The translations under genes were made by a program, and so were the position numbers. A stretch of 16,243 nt of DNA, from positions 1 through 16,243 of the forward strand of contig JAKSOY010000089.1 of assembly GCA_024405255.1 (NCBI GenBank). Reading direction: 5' to 3'. Origin of the DNA: Kiritimatiellia bacterium (GTDB lineage: Bacteria; Verrucomicrobiota; Kiritimatiellia; RFP12; UBA1067). Positions 1-7,374 of this stretch are shown here, one piece after another. The notes beneath the pieces are model-generated. The model was not told the DNA's origin. It saw nothing but the letters and a program-made list of their open reading frames with translations, and made no database searches. Positions within the stretch are counted from its first letter, which is position 1. Every line of letters begins with the position of its first letter.

Positions 1-952
1 CGGGTCCCGCGACGAGCGGCTCGGGGTCGACCGAGTTCTCGAGCCCGTCGCCGTCCCAGTCGAACGGGAACACGGGCGCATACTGGACCGTGCGGTCGGG
101 ATAGCGATAGTCGAAGCGTCCGTCGGCGAAGAGTTCCGCCTGGAAGTTCGTGGGCGAGTTCACGTCGCGGCCATAGAGCGCGTTGTGCCAAGTCAAGATC
201 AGCGAATTGCTCGGCGTCTGCTCGTGCCAGAACACGCTCTCGCCGCCGTCGGGCAGCAACCCCCAGTTCAACCTCGGCAGAAGCGACAACTTCGCGTCGA
301 ACGGGGACGGGAAGAAATGCGTCTTCACATTGGGGCGGAACTCGCCGCTCTCGAATACAGTGAGCCCCGTCGCCGTCTTGGCCCCGAACGGGAAGCGCCA
401 TCCCGCAGGTCGGATCCGAAGCGAATCCGACAGGCCGCCGTAGTCGCTCCAGGCGGCATTGGTCACGGCATTCGCCGTCGGCGCGGCGAACGAGTTCGCA
501 TCGAACATCGCACTGATTCGCCACAACTGCGCAACATCGTCATCCGTGATGACCGTCGTCACCCCCTGCGTGAGGTTCAGGCGTCCGAAGGCCCCCAGCA
601 TCAACGGACCTCCGACAAAACCCGTTCCGTTTGTCCCTTCGCCGCCGATTTGTCCGACGCTGTTCGTGCCTTCGACATTCGTCCAATCGTTGGTTCCGCC
701 TTCGACTTGCGTCACCGTGTTGGTTTCTCCTTCCACTTGGCCGACACCGTTGGTACCTTCCTTGGTTCCTGCAAAGGCAATCCACACGGACACAAAAATC
801 AGAATAAGGGTTTTCTCCCACCCTGGCAACCGGCGGAATCCTTGCCGCACGCGCCCAAGCGGATGCACGCCCTTCTCTGCGCAGAGCGCCAGCAGCCACA
901 AGAAAACCAAGCCGAAAACCGAGACAACGCCGATGATTGAAACCGCATTCAT
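1..952 (-). CDS. Exported or membrane-anchored protein with EGxTN repeats and a WDGDG motif, 3' end outside the window
   Basis: An open frame of 317 codons runs from an ATG at 952 through the left edge with no stop, so the C-terminus is missing. There are two hydrophobic segments, about residues 3-23 and 47-61, separated by a basic stretch (RVRQGFRRLPGWEK). This suggests two membrane passes or an unusual anchored signal. Residues 65-113 hold five degenerate repeats of the form EGxTNxVxQV. The last visible residues (about 298-310) read DWDGDGLENSVDP, an Asp-rich motif like thrombospondin-3/calcium-binding repeats, which is common in large secreted PVC proteins. The start is supported by GAGG about 6 nt upstream. 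The gene begins 8 bp after the stop of the preceding exported-protein gene, so the two are probably co-transcribed and may act together at the envelope. No enzymatic domain is visible, and the function is unknown. Confidence 0.8.
   Translation of the reverse strand, partial: MNAVSIIGVVSVFGLVFLWLLALCAEKGVHPLGRVRQGFRRLPGWEKTLILIFVSVWIAFAGTKEGTNGVGQVEGETNTVTQVEGGTNDWTNVEGTNSVGQIGGEGTNGTGFVGGPLMLGAFGRLNLTQGVTTVITDDDVAQLWRISAMFDANSFAAPTANAVTNAAWSDYGGLSDSLRIRPAGWRFPFGAKTATGLTVFESGEFRPNVKTHFFPSPFDAKLSLLPRLNWGLLPDGGESVFWHEQTPSNSLILTWHNALYGRDVNSPTNFQAELFADGRFDYRYPDRTVQYAPVFPFDWDGDGLENSVDPEPLVAGP
614..760 (-). repeat. EGxTN decapeptide-like repeat region inside the exported protein
   Basis: About five copies of a 9-11 residue unit, EGxTNxVxQV, occur at residues 65, 74, 84, 94 and 105 of the protein that starts at 952. 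The units vary in sequence and length, so this is an old protein-level repeat rather than a recent DNA duplication. It follows the second hydrophobic segment directly and may be a low-complexity linker. Confidence 0.65.
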
Positions 953-960
953 AGTCCACC

Positions 961-1557
961 TCACCGGAAAAGGATTGCGGTCGGATCCAACGGTGTCCCG
1001 ACTGTGAAAGTTTCGTCTGAATTGTGCAGACCGCGCCCCGTGAGCCGCATCAGGTTCCACTCCCGTCGGTGCAACCACTCGGGCGAGTCCTCCGACAGCG
1101 TGGGAAAAGCCGCCGTCCCGTCCAACATCACCGACAACCGAGCAGGAGTTGGAGCAGCCGTGAGCCGATAGTTCCACGCAAGCGTCTTCACGTCCTCCAT
1201 CGAAGTTGAAGCCACCGAAAGCCGCTCGCCGTCAGTCCCATGCCGGATGAACCAATTCCCCCGTTTCCACCCCACAATCAAATCCGCCTCTTCGGGTTCA
1301 AGAACACCGTTCGTATTCACATCTTCCCCAAACGCCGCCTCGACATTGTTCGAAGGAGTCGCAATACACGACAGCGAGAACGCGAACTTCGCCGCGCCAC
1401 GCTGCCACGAAGAAATGACGACGTTCGTCACTACCTCCGTGTCAGCATACGCAACCGGCGGCAGGGACAATACCGTCGGCATCGCCACTCCTGCGCACGA
1501 TATTACAATGAGTAACAGAACTATCACTTTTGCCTTCATCTGTTTTGTATTATACAT
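961..1557 (-). CDS. Exported or lipoprotein-like protein with one EF-hand-type loop, function unknown
   Basis: This is a 198-residue protein. I chose the ATG at 1557 because a strong GAGGAG lies 7 nt upstream (1565-1570). A GTG at 1572 and an ATG at 1539 are weaker in-frame options. Residues 8-23 form a basic-then-hydrophobic signal segment. It can be read as a lipoprotein signal (VISC, Cys21) or as a Sec signal cut after AYA at about residue 38. Residues 79-90 read DVNTNGVLEPEE, which matches the 12-residue EF-hand calcium loop at positions 1, 3, 5, 6, 8 and 12. There is only one such loop, so it is not a dockerin. The remainder looks beta-rich with no recognised enzyme motif. The gene is directly upstream of the WDGDG protein (8-bp gap) and follows the AT-rich restriction-modification module. 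I do not recognise the family. Confidence 0.78.
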   Translation of the reverse strand: MYNTKQMKAKVIVLLLIVISCAGVAMPTVLSLPPVAYADTEVVTNVVISSWQRGAAKFAFSLSCIATPSNNVEAAFGEDVNTNGVLEPEEADLIVGWKRGNWFIRHGTDGERLSVASTSMEDVKTLAWNYRLTAAPTPARLSVMLDGTAAFPTLSEDSPEWLHRREWNLMRLTGRGLHNSDETFTVGTPLDPTAILFR

Positions 1558-1564
1558 TATTTTT

Positions 1565-1570
1565 CTCCTC
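1565..1570 (-). promoter_or_regulatory. Ribosome binding site GAGGAG that fixes the start at 1557
   Basis: On the minus strand GAGGAG lies 7 nt before the ATG at 1557. It overlaps the TGA (1569-1571) of the small ORF just upstream, so translation of the two could be coupled. It argues against the longer GTG start at 1572. Confidence 0.7.
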
Positions 1571-1637
1571 ACGTGAATTCAAATCTTCCCGTTTGCGTCC
1601 CTTCAAGGATTTCCCCGTTGATCTTCTTGAAATTCAT
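1569..1637 (-). CDS. Candidate 22-codon ORF overlapping the hsdS stop (leader peptide or gene remnant)
   Basis: An ATG at 1637 overlaps the hsdS stop in an ATGA arrangement and opens a 22-codon frame ending in TGA at 1569. It begins MNFKKINGEILEGTQ and ends GRFEFT. A strong GGGAGG lies 6 nt upstream of the ATG (1644-1649), inside the last hsdS codons. Its stop overlaps the ribosome site of the next gene. It could be a truncated third gene of the restriction cassette, a coupling peptide, or chance. The spacing and ribosome site are seen directly; that it is expressed is inference. Confidence 0.4.
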   Translation of the reverse strand: MNFKKINGEILEGTQTGRFEFT

Positions 1638-3043
1638 TTTACGCCTCCCAAAATCTTCAAACCTTCACACTCTCCCTTTTCGACAGCCGTTTCAACAGCT
1701 CGTTTGGCTAGATCAAGCAAAAATACGCTTTCTTTCTGCGCCATAAAACTCTGCCGAACCATATCCACGAGTTTAACCTGAACGGTTTTAGACAATATCG
1801 GAATTTTCACATCGGCGATTTCTGATGGTTTCCAATGCTGTATTATCGACCCACCCACATCACGTTCGGCCTGCAACTTCACCACAAGGGAATTCAACAC
1901 AAGTGCCAGAAAATCAGGAAGTATGGCATCATCCTTGACTGTCAAATGCAATATCGCACCCGAAGTCACTGCGTCAACATCTTGATCGACTTTATATGCA
2001 ATCCCAACACTGCCGTCCTTGCTCATCAATACAACGTCTTTGCGCAATCGTCGAATATCCTTACACAACTCTTTAGGAAGCTTTACTCCAGAATAATCAA
2101 TTCCATGTTCCGACAAATCCGCAATTCTGACAAACGGTATACCATCGTTGCCGTAACACTCGCTACCAGGTTCAAATGATTTATAAAAGTCAACCAACGA
2201 AGCTAGTGAACGCAATTCGAGCCGTTCTAGCTTCGTCATTAATTCATCGTACTTCGGCTGATAATACTCCGCGTCAAGGCGCTTGACCACCATGGTGTCG
2301 GAGAATTTGCGCACGGAAACCGATTCGTCGTTTGGTGTGTAACCAACAAGACCGAGTTCGGAAAGTAACGCATCCTCTACCTCTTTATAAATCTCTAATG
2401 CCTGATTACGTTTTGAACAGCCTTTCTTTACTATTCTTTCTACACGGTCTTGAAATTTGTTGCTGAAATCAGGTAACAATATCTCGCGAATCTTATACAA
2501 AAACAGATTTTGCTGTACATTGCCTGTGGTTTCTCGTAATGTCTGTCCCTTTCCAAATTTTGAAAGTAAAAAAGTTGAGATTAGGTATGGTGAATAATTT
2601 GGCTTCCGAATAATTCCAATGTGCCTATCAGTGTTGGCCGGAAGAATGCTCTCATCAACTACAGCCGAATTACCGATCGTACCGACAGTGGAAACGAGAA
2701 CATCACCAACCCTAACAGCCGTCCGAGGATTTGCATTGTGTGCCGACATGGAGATTCGCGCGCCACGCGATAGATCCACATAATTTTCCTTTGGAGATGT
2801 TGCCGACAAAAGATTCACAGGACTATCTTCGTCATAATCAATCGCAGTATGAATCCCATCCGTTACACAATCCCCGACAGTCACGGCTCCGAACGCTTCC
2901 AAAATCTTACGTCGTTCTAGGTAAAGTTTCAAGAAGTATTCGGCATCAATCCGGAACTCAGGATTCAATTCTGACATCTTGATCTCACTAATTTCCAACC
3001 CCTTCAACAGCGACGTGTATTTCGTCCCGTCAAAGGGGATCAA
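1634..3043 (-). CDS. hsdS: Type I-like DNA specificity subunit (HsdS family)
   Basis: This 469-residue protein has the two-half layout of type I S subunits, which choose the DNA target for the methyltransferase. The first target-recognition domain is about residues 55-195, with GDVLVSTVGTIGNSAVV at 113-129. A helical spacer follows at about 196-232 (NKFQDRVERIVKKG...EVEDALLSELG). The second domain is about 275-415, with DVVLMSKDGSVGIAYKV, and a C-terminal helix covers about 418-455. The frame opens at TTG 3043, which overlaps the methyltransferase stop by 4 bp (TTGA), so translational coupling is likely. An ATG at 2977 is an alternative, but residues 1-22 (LLKGLEISEI) look like genuine S-subunit sequence. 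The gene is AT-rich compared with the housekeeping genes and has a full length. The target sequence cannot be read from the protein. Confidence 0.9.
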   Translation of the reverse strand: MIPFDGTKYTSLLKGLEISEIKMSELNPEFRIDAEYFLKLYLERRKILEAFGAVTVGDCVTDGIHTAIDYDEDSPVNLLSATSPKENYVDLSRGARISMSAHNANPRTAVRVGDVLVSTVGTIGNSAVVDESILPANTDRHIGIIRKPNYSPYLISTFLLSKFGKGQTLRETTGNVQQNLFLYKIREILLPDFSNKFQDRVERIVKKGCSKRNQALEIYKEVEDALLSELGLVGYTPNDESVSVRKFSDTMVVKRLDAEYYQPKYDELMTKLERLELRSLASLVDFYKSFEPGSECYGNDGIPFVRIADLSEHGIDYSGVKLPKELCKDIRRLRKDVVLMSKDGSVGIAYKVDQDVDAVTSGAILHLTVKDDAILPDFLALVLNSLVVKLQAERDVGGSIIQHWKPSEIADVKIPILSKTVQVKLVDMVRQSFMAQKESVFLLDLAKRAVETAVEKGECEGLKILGGVK

Positions 3044-5079
3044 CGAAAAAAATCAAGATTCTCTTTCTTGGCAAACTGAACGAAGGCCTCGGCAATTCCA
3101 TCGCCAGTCAACTGAACTTTAACGTTCTTCTTTTGGGACTCGTCCCAATTGTAGTCGTAGGTCGCATAGAGATCATGGTAGATAATTGGATGCCCGTACT
3201 TGTCACAGAGTGCCAACTTCGGATCCGTTGTCGAACCCTTTTTGTCCTTCATCCAATAGAGCTTGTCGCCGCGCGAATTCTTGCCCTCTAGTCGTTGCGT
3301 AGCGAAGAAAATCGGATAGTCCGCGACCTCTGGATTATAATGCGGAAGGTTCTTGTCATTCTGCCATTTCTGAACAAACAGTACACTTGTCTTGGTACCG
3401 GTATGTGGCTTGAAAGTGTTCACATGTAACCCAACAACTGCGAGAATCCGACAACGCTTCGCGATATACTCACGAATGTACTGGTCTGTCGCATTATTGA
3501 GCCGCCCTTGTGGGAGGACAATTGCCATTCGTCCGCCCGCAGCAAGGAAGTCTATGTTTCGTTCGATAAAGAGAATGTCACGGACGACGCTTTTTTGAAC
3601 CTTTCCTTTCTTCATACCAAGTTCATAGCGCGAAAGAATCTGCGATTCCTTCACCTCTCCGGCGAAAGGAGGATTCGCCATAACGATATCAAATACATGA
3701 TACTTGTGAGAGGTGTCAATTTCAATCTTCTTAAGCTTCTTATACCCCTCGTTGTAGGTATCTATCCATGCTTGTTGTGATGTCGTCGCATCCCAGCGTC
3801 CATAATCAAGCGTATTAAGGTGTAGAACGTTCGTGTGGCCATCACCAGCAATCAGGTTTAGTGTCCGTGCTACCCGTACCGCCTTTTCATCAAAATCAAT
3901 GGCAAACACCTTCTTCTGCACATACTGCGTTTCTGCATGGCCCTTTTTCGCAGCTGTAAACAGATGACTGACAGGTTTGTTTGCGTCAAGCTGCATCTGT
4001 TTCCACACATGAAAAATGGTGTGTACCGGAAAACCCGAACTGCCTGACGCTGTATCAATCATAGATTCTTCTGGTTTCGGATTCAACATCCGTACCGCCA
4101 TATCAATCACATAGCGAGGCGTGAAATATTGCCCCTTCTCGCCTTTGCTGCTCTTACTCATCAAATACTCAAATGCTTCGTCAACCACATCAAGGTTGGA
4201 ATTGAACAGCTTGACGGTTTCAAGTGACGAGACGCAAATAGAAAGATGAGAAGGCTGTAGCTCTATCTTATCATCCTCTGCAAACACACCTGGCCACTTC
4301 TCGCACGCCTCCTCAAAGAGTTTCTGTATTTTCGCCTTGAGCTGATTGTCGCTCTGTCCTGAATTGCGGAATTGAAGATTATAACTCTTGTCATCAGCAC
4401 CAAGCTGTTCATCATACAACTTTGTGAAGATCAACTTAAACACAGCCTCGAACACATCAACACCGGCGTTGGCAAGTACCTCGTCTTCCATTTCAAGGAC
4501 AAGATCCTTCAGTGACTTCCCGGTTTTCGTCAGTTTATCTTCTCTGATGAGATCGTCAATCGTAAATGGTTTTAGCAGTATCTCGGCTAGTGTCTGATTC
4601 TCTTTTGGTATGCCTGGTATGTCTTCAAAATAATTCGGATTTTTTCGTTGGTGGAAAGTAATACCGTCGCCATTCGTCCAAACTGCCATGCTCGCGCCAG
4701 TCGCAAGCGTATAGCTTTTCAACTGCTCACGTCCGTCCTTAGCCGTTGGCTTCTTAGTTTCAATGATAATGTACGGGACCGTAGGGTCATCTTTGTCTCG
4801 TATCACAATGTCCACCCGTTTCACTTCTCGACCAAAATTAACCGGATATTCGTATGCGATACGCGATTCTGGGTAGCCGTAATCGTCCATCAGTCGCTTG
4901 GTGAATATCTGCCTGACAATCTCTTCTGGTGTCATCTTGATCTTCTTATGACGATTGATGCATTCCGCATAGAACTTCGTGCCGTTCTTCGTGATACGGC
5001 CCTCCATCCAGCTTCTTTCGGCATCTGTGAAGAGTATGAGCTTTTGAACACCCTTCTGAAGAATCTGATCAATGAACAT
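3040..5079 (-). CDS. hsdM: Fused nuclease-like domain plus N6-adenine DNA methyltransferase (type I M-like / BcgI-like RM subunit)
   Basis: This is 679 residues from the ATG at 5079, chosen because AAGGA lies 8 nt upstream; a longer GTG frame from 5151 has no such support. Residues about 48-140 look like the HsdR N-terminal nuclease fold (HSDR_N_2 type), with Asp90 in KRVDIVI and ExK in IIIETKKP (Glu107, Lys109), the pattern of a PD-(D/E)xK site. Residues about 200-600 form an HsdM-type N6-adenine methyltransferase. Visible motifs are GQYFTP (316-321), the AdoMet motif I variant DTASGSSGF (342-350), and the catalytic NPPF (469-472). The gene overlaps hsdS. No HsdR helicase/translocase gene is present within the window, so cutting, if it occurs, would have to come from this protein, as in BcgI-type two-subunit enzymes. 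Known fusions support this reading, but activity is inferred. Visibly AT-rich relative to its neighbours. Confidence 0.9.
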   Translation of the reverse strand: MFIDQILQKGVQKLILFTDAERSWMEGRITKNGTKFYAECINRHKKIKMTPEEIVRQIFTKRLMDDYGYPESRIAYEYPVNFGREVKRVDIVIRDKDDPTVPYIIIETKKPTAKDGREQLKSYTLATGASMAVWTNGDGITFHQRKNPNYFEDIPGIPKENQTLAEILLKPFTIDDLIREDKLTKTGKSLKDLVLEMEDEVLANAGVDVFEAVFKLIFTKLYDEQLGADDKSYNLQFRNSGQSDNQLKAKIQKLFEEACEKWPGVFAEDDKIELQPSHLSICVSSLETVKLFNSNLDVVDEAFEYLMSKSSKGEKGQYFTPRYVIDMAVRMLNPKPEESMIDTASGSSGFPVHTIFHVWKQMQLDANKPVSHLFTAAKKGHAETQYVQKKVFAIDFDEKAVRVARTLNLIAGDGHTNVLHLNTLDYGRWDATTSQQAWIDTYNEGYKKLKKIEIDTSHKYHVFDIVMANPPFAGEVKESQILSRYELGMKKGKVQKSVVRDILFIERNIDFLAAGGRMAIVLPQGRLNNATDQYIREYIAKRCRILAVVGLHVNTFKPHTGTKTSVLFVQKWQNDKNLPHYNPEVADYPIFFATQRLEGKNSRGDKLYWMKDKKGSTTDPKLALCDKYGHPIIYHDLYATYDYNWDESQKKNVKVQLTGDGIAEAFVQFAKKENLDFFR

Positions 5080-5087
5080 TTCCCCGT

Positions 5088-5092
5088 TCCTT
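5088..5092 (-). promoter_or_regulatory. Ribosome binding site AAGGA for the methyltransferase start at 5079
   Basis: On the minus strand AAGGA sits 8 nt before the ATG at 5079. It selects MFIDQILQKG as the true N-terminus and removes 24 upstream residues (with SSPRSW) that have no family resemblance. Confidence 0.65.
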
Positions 5093-5162
5093 TCTCCTTC
5101 GCCCGCCAGCCACGACCGCGGCGAAGAGAAAAACCGAGGACACACCTCCACCTATCTCATAC

Positions 5163-5293
5163 TCTCACGTGGGTGCCCTGGAAGAAACCCAATTACGAAT
5201 ACAAGATGGCAAAAGAATGCATCCCCGGAATGGGAGCATTCCTGCCAACTCGTCGTTCGTAATTTGAAAAACTTTCCAGGGCTTTTCGTGAGA
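5163..5293. repeat. 131-bp imperfect palindrome upstream of the restriction-modification genes
   Basis: Two 58-nt arms (5163-5220 and 5236-5293) around a 15-nt centre are inverted copies with four perfectly matched blocks in the same order. TCTCACG (5163-5169) pairs with 5287-5293. GCCCTGGAA (5175-5183) pairs with 5274-5282. AATTACGAA (5191-5199) pairs with 5256-5264. GAATGC (5215-5220) pairs with 5236-5241. All four pairs are centred within 1 nt of position 5228. A competing hairpin GGAATG/CATTCC (5227-5242) overlaps the centre. It may be a MITE-like element, a structured leader RNA, or the edge of the acquired cassette. The pairing is seen directly; the role is unknown. Confidence 0.75.
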
Positions 5294-5491
5294 ACGTCGC
5301 GTTGCAGTTACGCAAAATCTATTGTTTGATCGTCAATTGGATTCGCGTGATCATCCTTCGTCCCAGCAAGGGAGGAAAGACACACGAACCCGATCGGTCT
5401 ACTTCTGGCAGACCTCCTTGTGATTTGTATGGCTGTGTTTGAAATTCATGGCATCTGTCAAAATCCAAACAGAAACGGAAGCCCCACGGTC
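5294..5491. other. Rest of the 412-bp gap between the lyase and the methyltransferase
   Basis: Together with the palindrome this fills 5080-5491. I see no gene of its own. An AAGGAGG-like sequence on the minus strand near 5415 has no start codon at a usable distance. No convincing intrinsic terminator for the lyase gene and no clear promoter for the methyltransferase gene is visible. Near 5129-5150 a weak GAGG/CCTC hairpin followed by five Ts could act as a poor attenuator. Confidence 0.45.
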
Positions 5492-7360
5492 TCAGTCGAT
5501 GCGGAATTCCACGGCGAGGCGGGCCTTCCCGTCCGACGAGGCGGGGACTGTAAAGACCAGCTGCTGGCATCCGCGGTTGGGCGAATCCCATTCGTTCGGG
5601 CCCTTCGCCGGCTGAACCTGCCACGGGGCCTTCTGACCTCCAACCTGCGTGACGCGCAACGTGCGGTCCTTCTGCTTGAGCACGATCGTGTCGCCCTCGA
5701 TTGTCGCCGTCGAGCCCTGCGTGTTCATGCACCAGCGCACGGACGCGCCAGCGCGCAAGCCGTCCACTTCGTCCGTCAGACGATAGCTCTTGCCCGAGGC
5801 CGCCATCGCTCCCGTACGGGACACGCGTTTCGCATTCGGATAAAGCGACGAGAGGTCCAAAACGACCGTCGAGGCGGCCCCCGTGCCCTTCGTCACCTGG
5901 ACGACCTTCGCATAGCCCCTGACGAACTGGGGCTGGTTGTCGAGCATCAGCACGTTGTGTCCGGCCGTGCTGAGGCGGAAGATTTTCCAGCGATCGGAAT
6001 TCTGCCGCGAATCCCAGAGATTCATCCCGCGCTTCTCGATGCCGTAGTAGCTTTCCGCGCCCAGGTCCATCGCCCAGCGGACGCCGAGCGCGTCAAGCAC
6101 AAAGGAACCTCCGTCCATGTGCCCGTGGTTGCCCGAGGGCGATCCCGCCTTCAAACCGACGAACAGCGCGTCACGACCCCACGACGCACGCTGGATGGTG
6201 ATGGGGACAGGCCCCTGGGCATCCCACACGAGCGGCTGTTTGTTGACGACATCCGCTGGCGGCGTCGACACGCAGAGCAGGCTGTGCGCGAAGAGACGAT
6301 GGGGGAAACGCCCCCGCTTACCACCCCGGCAAAGTTCCCGATAGGCCGGAAGCTCAAAATACGGCAGAATGTCCGGACGATTGAAACGCTTCGCCAGCCA
6401 CCAGGTCGCAAAGCAGGAGCCACGGTCTGCACCGCCATCCGCATAATTGAACGTGAGCCCCGACGGACCCGTCACGACATCGAGATAGTCCGCCGTCTCG
6501 CGAAAACCGGGCAGCTTCGCGAGGCCGAAGTCGCTTCCAAGCGTTCCTTCCAGCAGCATCAGGGCGATGCAGTTGAACTCCATGCCGTAGTTCCAATAGC
6601 CCGGCCCCTCGGGATAATTCCCATTCGGCGCAAGCGCCTTCATCGAAATCGGAATGTAGTCGACACAGCGCTGCACAAAGACGCCCGTTTCGACGGCATT
6701 CTCTTCGGCAAGCGCCAACGCGGCCGACAGGATGCCCGCATGGCAGACCTGTCCCCAGTTATTGCCCGAGCAGATCCACCAGGCCGGCTGCCGCGACGCA
6801 TCCAACCCGTTACGGCGCAACCCGGCGGCGATCTCCTTGCGCGTCGCCGGATCGAGCTCGTTGTAGAGCCAGTCGTAACCGGTCGCCACAGCCAGGGACA
6901 TTTCGCCGACGTCGAGGAAGTGCGACGGATTCCAGTCCGAAAACGCGCAGACGGCACGCAATTCGACCGTTGCACGGTCCAGATACTTCTTCTCGCCCGT
7001 CAGACGATAGGCCATCGCCCAAAGCGAAATCCGCGCAAGCGCCGCGCGGCTCACGCCCAAAAGGCGCTTGCCCTGTTTGATGTGTCGACTCGGCGGCGCC
7101 GCGAGCGCCAGATCCGCCCCGCGGCGCACACAGTCGACACCCGCCTTCACAAGCGGATCCGAAGCGGCACGCGTCTTCAGCGCCTCAAAGTCCTTCGCCG
7201 TCGCGAAAAGACGCGGATGCGGCAGCTGCGCCGCCTTCTTCGCCGCAGCCGCGATTTCCGCCCGCACCTCGGACGGTGCGCACAGTCCTGTGGAGGGTAC
7301 CGCTTTCTTACCCCAAAGCACACACGGAATTGAAAGTACGACAACAAGAACCTTCCACAT
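5492..7360 (-). CDS. Secreted heparinase II/III-family polysaccharide lyase
   Basis: This is a 622-residue protein with an N-terminal signal (about residues 1-17, MWKVLVVVLSIPCVLWG). The first half, about 45-340, looks like the alpha/alpha barrel of alginate and heparin lyases. It includes GYDWLYNELD (161-170), NNWGQVCHAG (200-209) and PEGPGYWNYG (250-259). The second half is the heparinase II/III-like beta domain, with NHGHMDGGSF (411-420), MDLGAESYYG (431-440) and His468 in STAGHNVLMLDN. By family comparison, Asn200, the Tyr of GPGYW and His412/His414 are the likely catalytic or metal-site residues. The substrate is probably a uronic-acid polysaccharide (alginate, heparin-like or similar), cleaved by beta-elimination outside the cytoplasm; the exact sugar cannot be told. 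AGGAGG lies 6 nt before the ATG. The gene starts 14 bp after gltX and is probably co-transcribed with it. Confidence 0.85.
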   Translation of the reverse strand: MWKVLVVVLSIPCVLWGKKAVPSTGLCAPSEVRAEIAAAAKKAAQLPHPRLFATAKDFEALKTRAASDPLVKAGVDCVRRGADLALAAPPSRHIKQGKRLLGVSRAALARISLWAMAYRLTGEKKYLDRATVELRAVCAFSDWNPSHFLDVGEMSLAVATGYDWLYNELDPATRKEIAAGLRRNGLDASRQPAWWICSGNNWGQVCHAGILSAALALAEENAVETGVFVQRCVDYIPISMKALAPNGNYPEGPGYWNYGMEFNCIALMLLEGTLGSDFGLAKLPGFRETADYLDVVTGPSGLTFNYADGGADRGSCFATWWLAKRFNRPDILPYFELPAYRELCRGGKRGRFPHRLFAHSLLCVSTPPADVVNKQPLVWDAQGPVPITIQRASWGRDALFVGLKAGSPSGNHGHMDGGSFVLDALGVRWAMDLGAESYYGIEKRGMNLWDSRQNSDRWKIFRLSTAGHNVLMLDNQPQFVRGYAKVVQVTKGTGAASTVVLDLSSLYPNAKRVSRTGAMAASGKSYRLTDEVDGLRAGASVRWCMNTQGSTATIEGDTIVLKQKDRTLRVTQVGGQKAPWQVQPAKGPNEWDSPNRGCQQLVFTVPASSDGKARLAVEFRID

Positions 7361-7366
7361 GGACCA

Positions 7367-7372
7367 CCTCCT
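7367..7372 (-). promoter_or_regulatory. Ribosome binding site AGGAGG for the lyase gene
   Basis: A consensus AGGAGG lies 6 nt before the ATG at 7360, inside the 14-bp gap that follows the gltX stop codon (7375-7377). It fixes the lyase start and shows that this genome uses Shine-Dalgarno starts, in contrast to gltX, pheT and parE in the same window. Confidence 0.75.
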
Positions 7373-7374
7373 GC

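Noticed and set aside
1285..1320. Dockerin domain in the exported protein starting at 1557
   Set aside because: Only one EF-hand-type loop is present; a dockerin needs two spaced copies.
5129..5150. Attenuator or terminator before the methyltransferase gene (GAGG/CCTC then five Ts)
   Set aside because: A 4-bp stem is too weak to call; it is mentioned only as part of the intergenic description.
3040..5151. Longer methyltransferase start at GTG 5151
   Set aside because: The extra 24 residues have no family resemblance, and the ATG at 5079 has a good ribosome site.
5236..5293. Integron attC site
   Set aside because: The arms form a palindrome, but the expected RYYYAAC and GTTRRRY core sites are not found at the right places, and no integrase is present.
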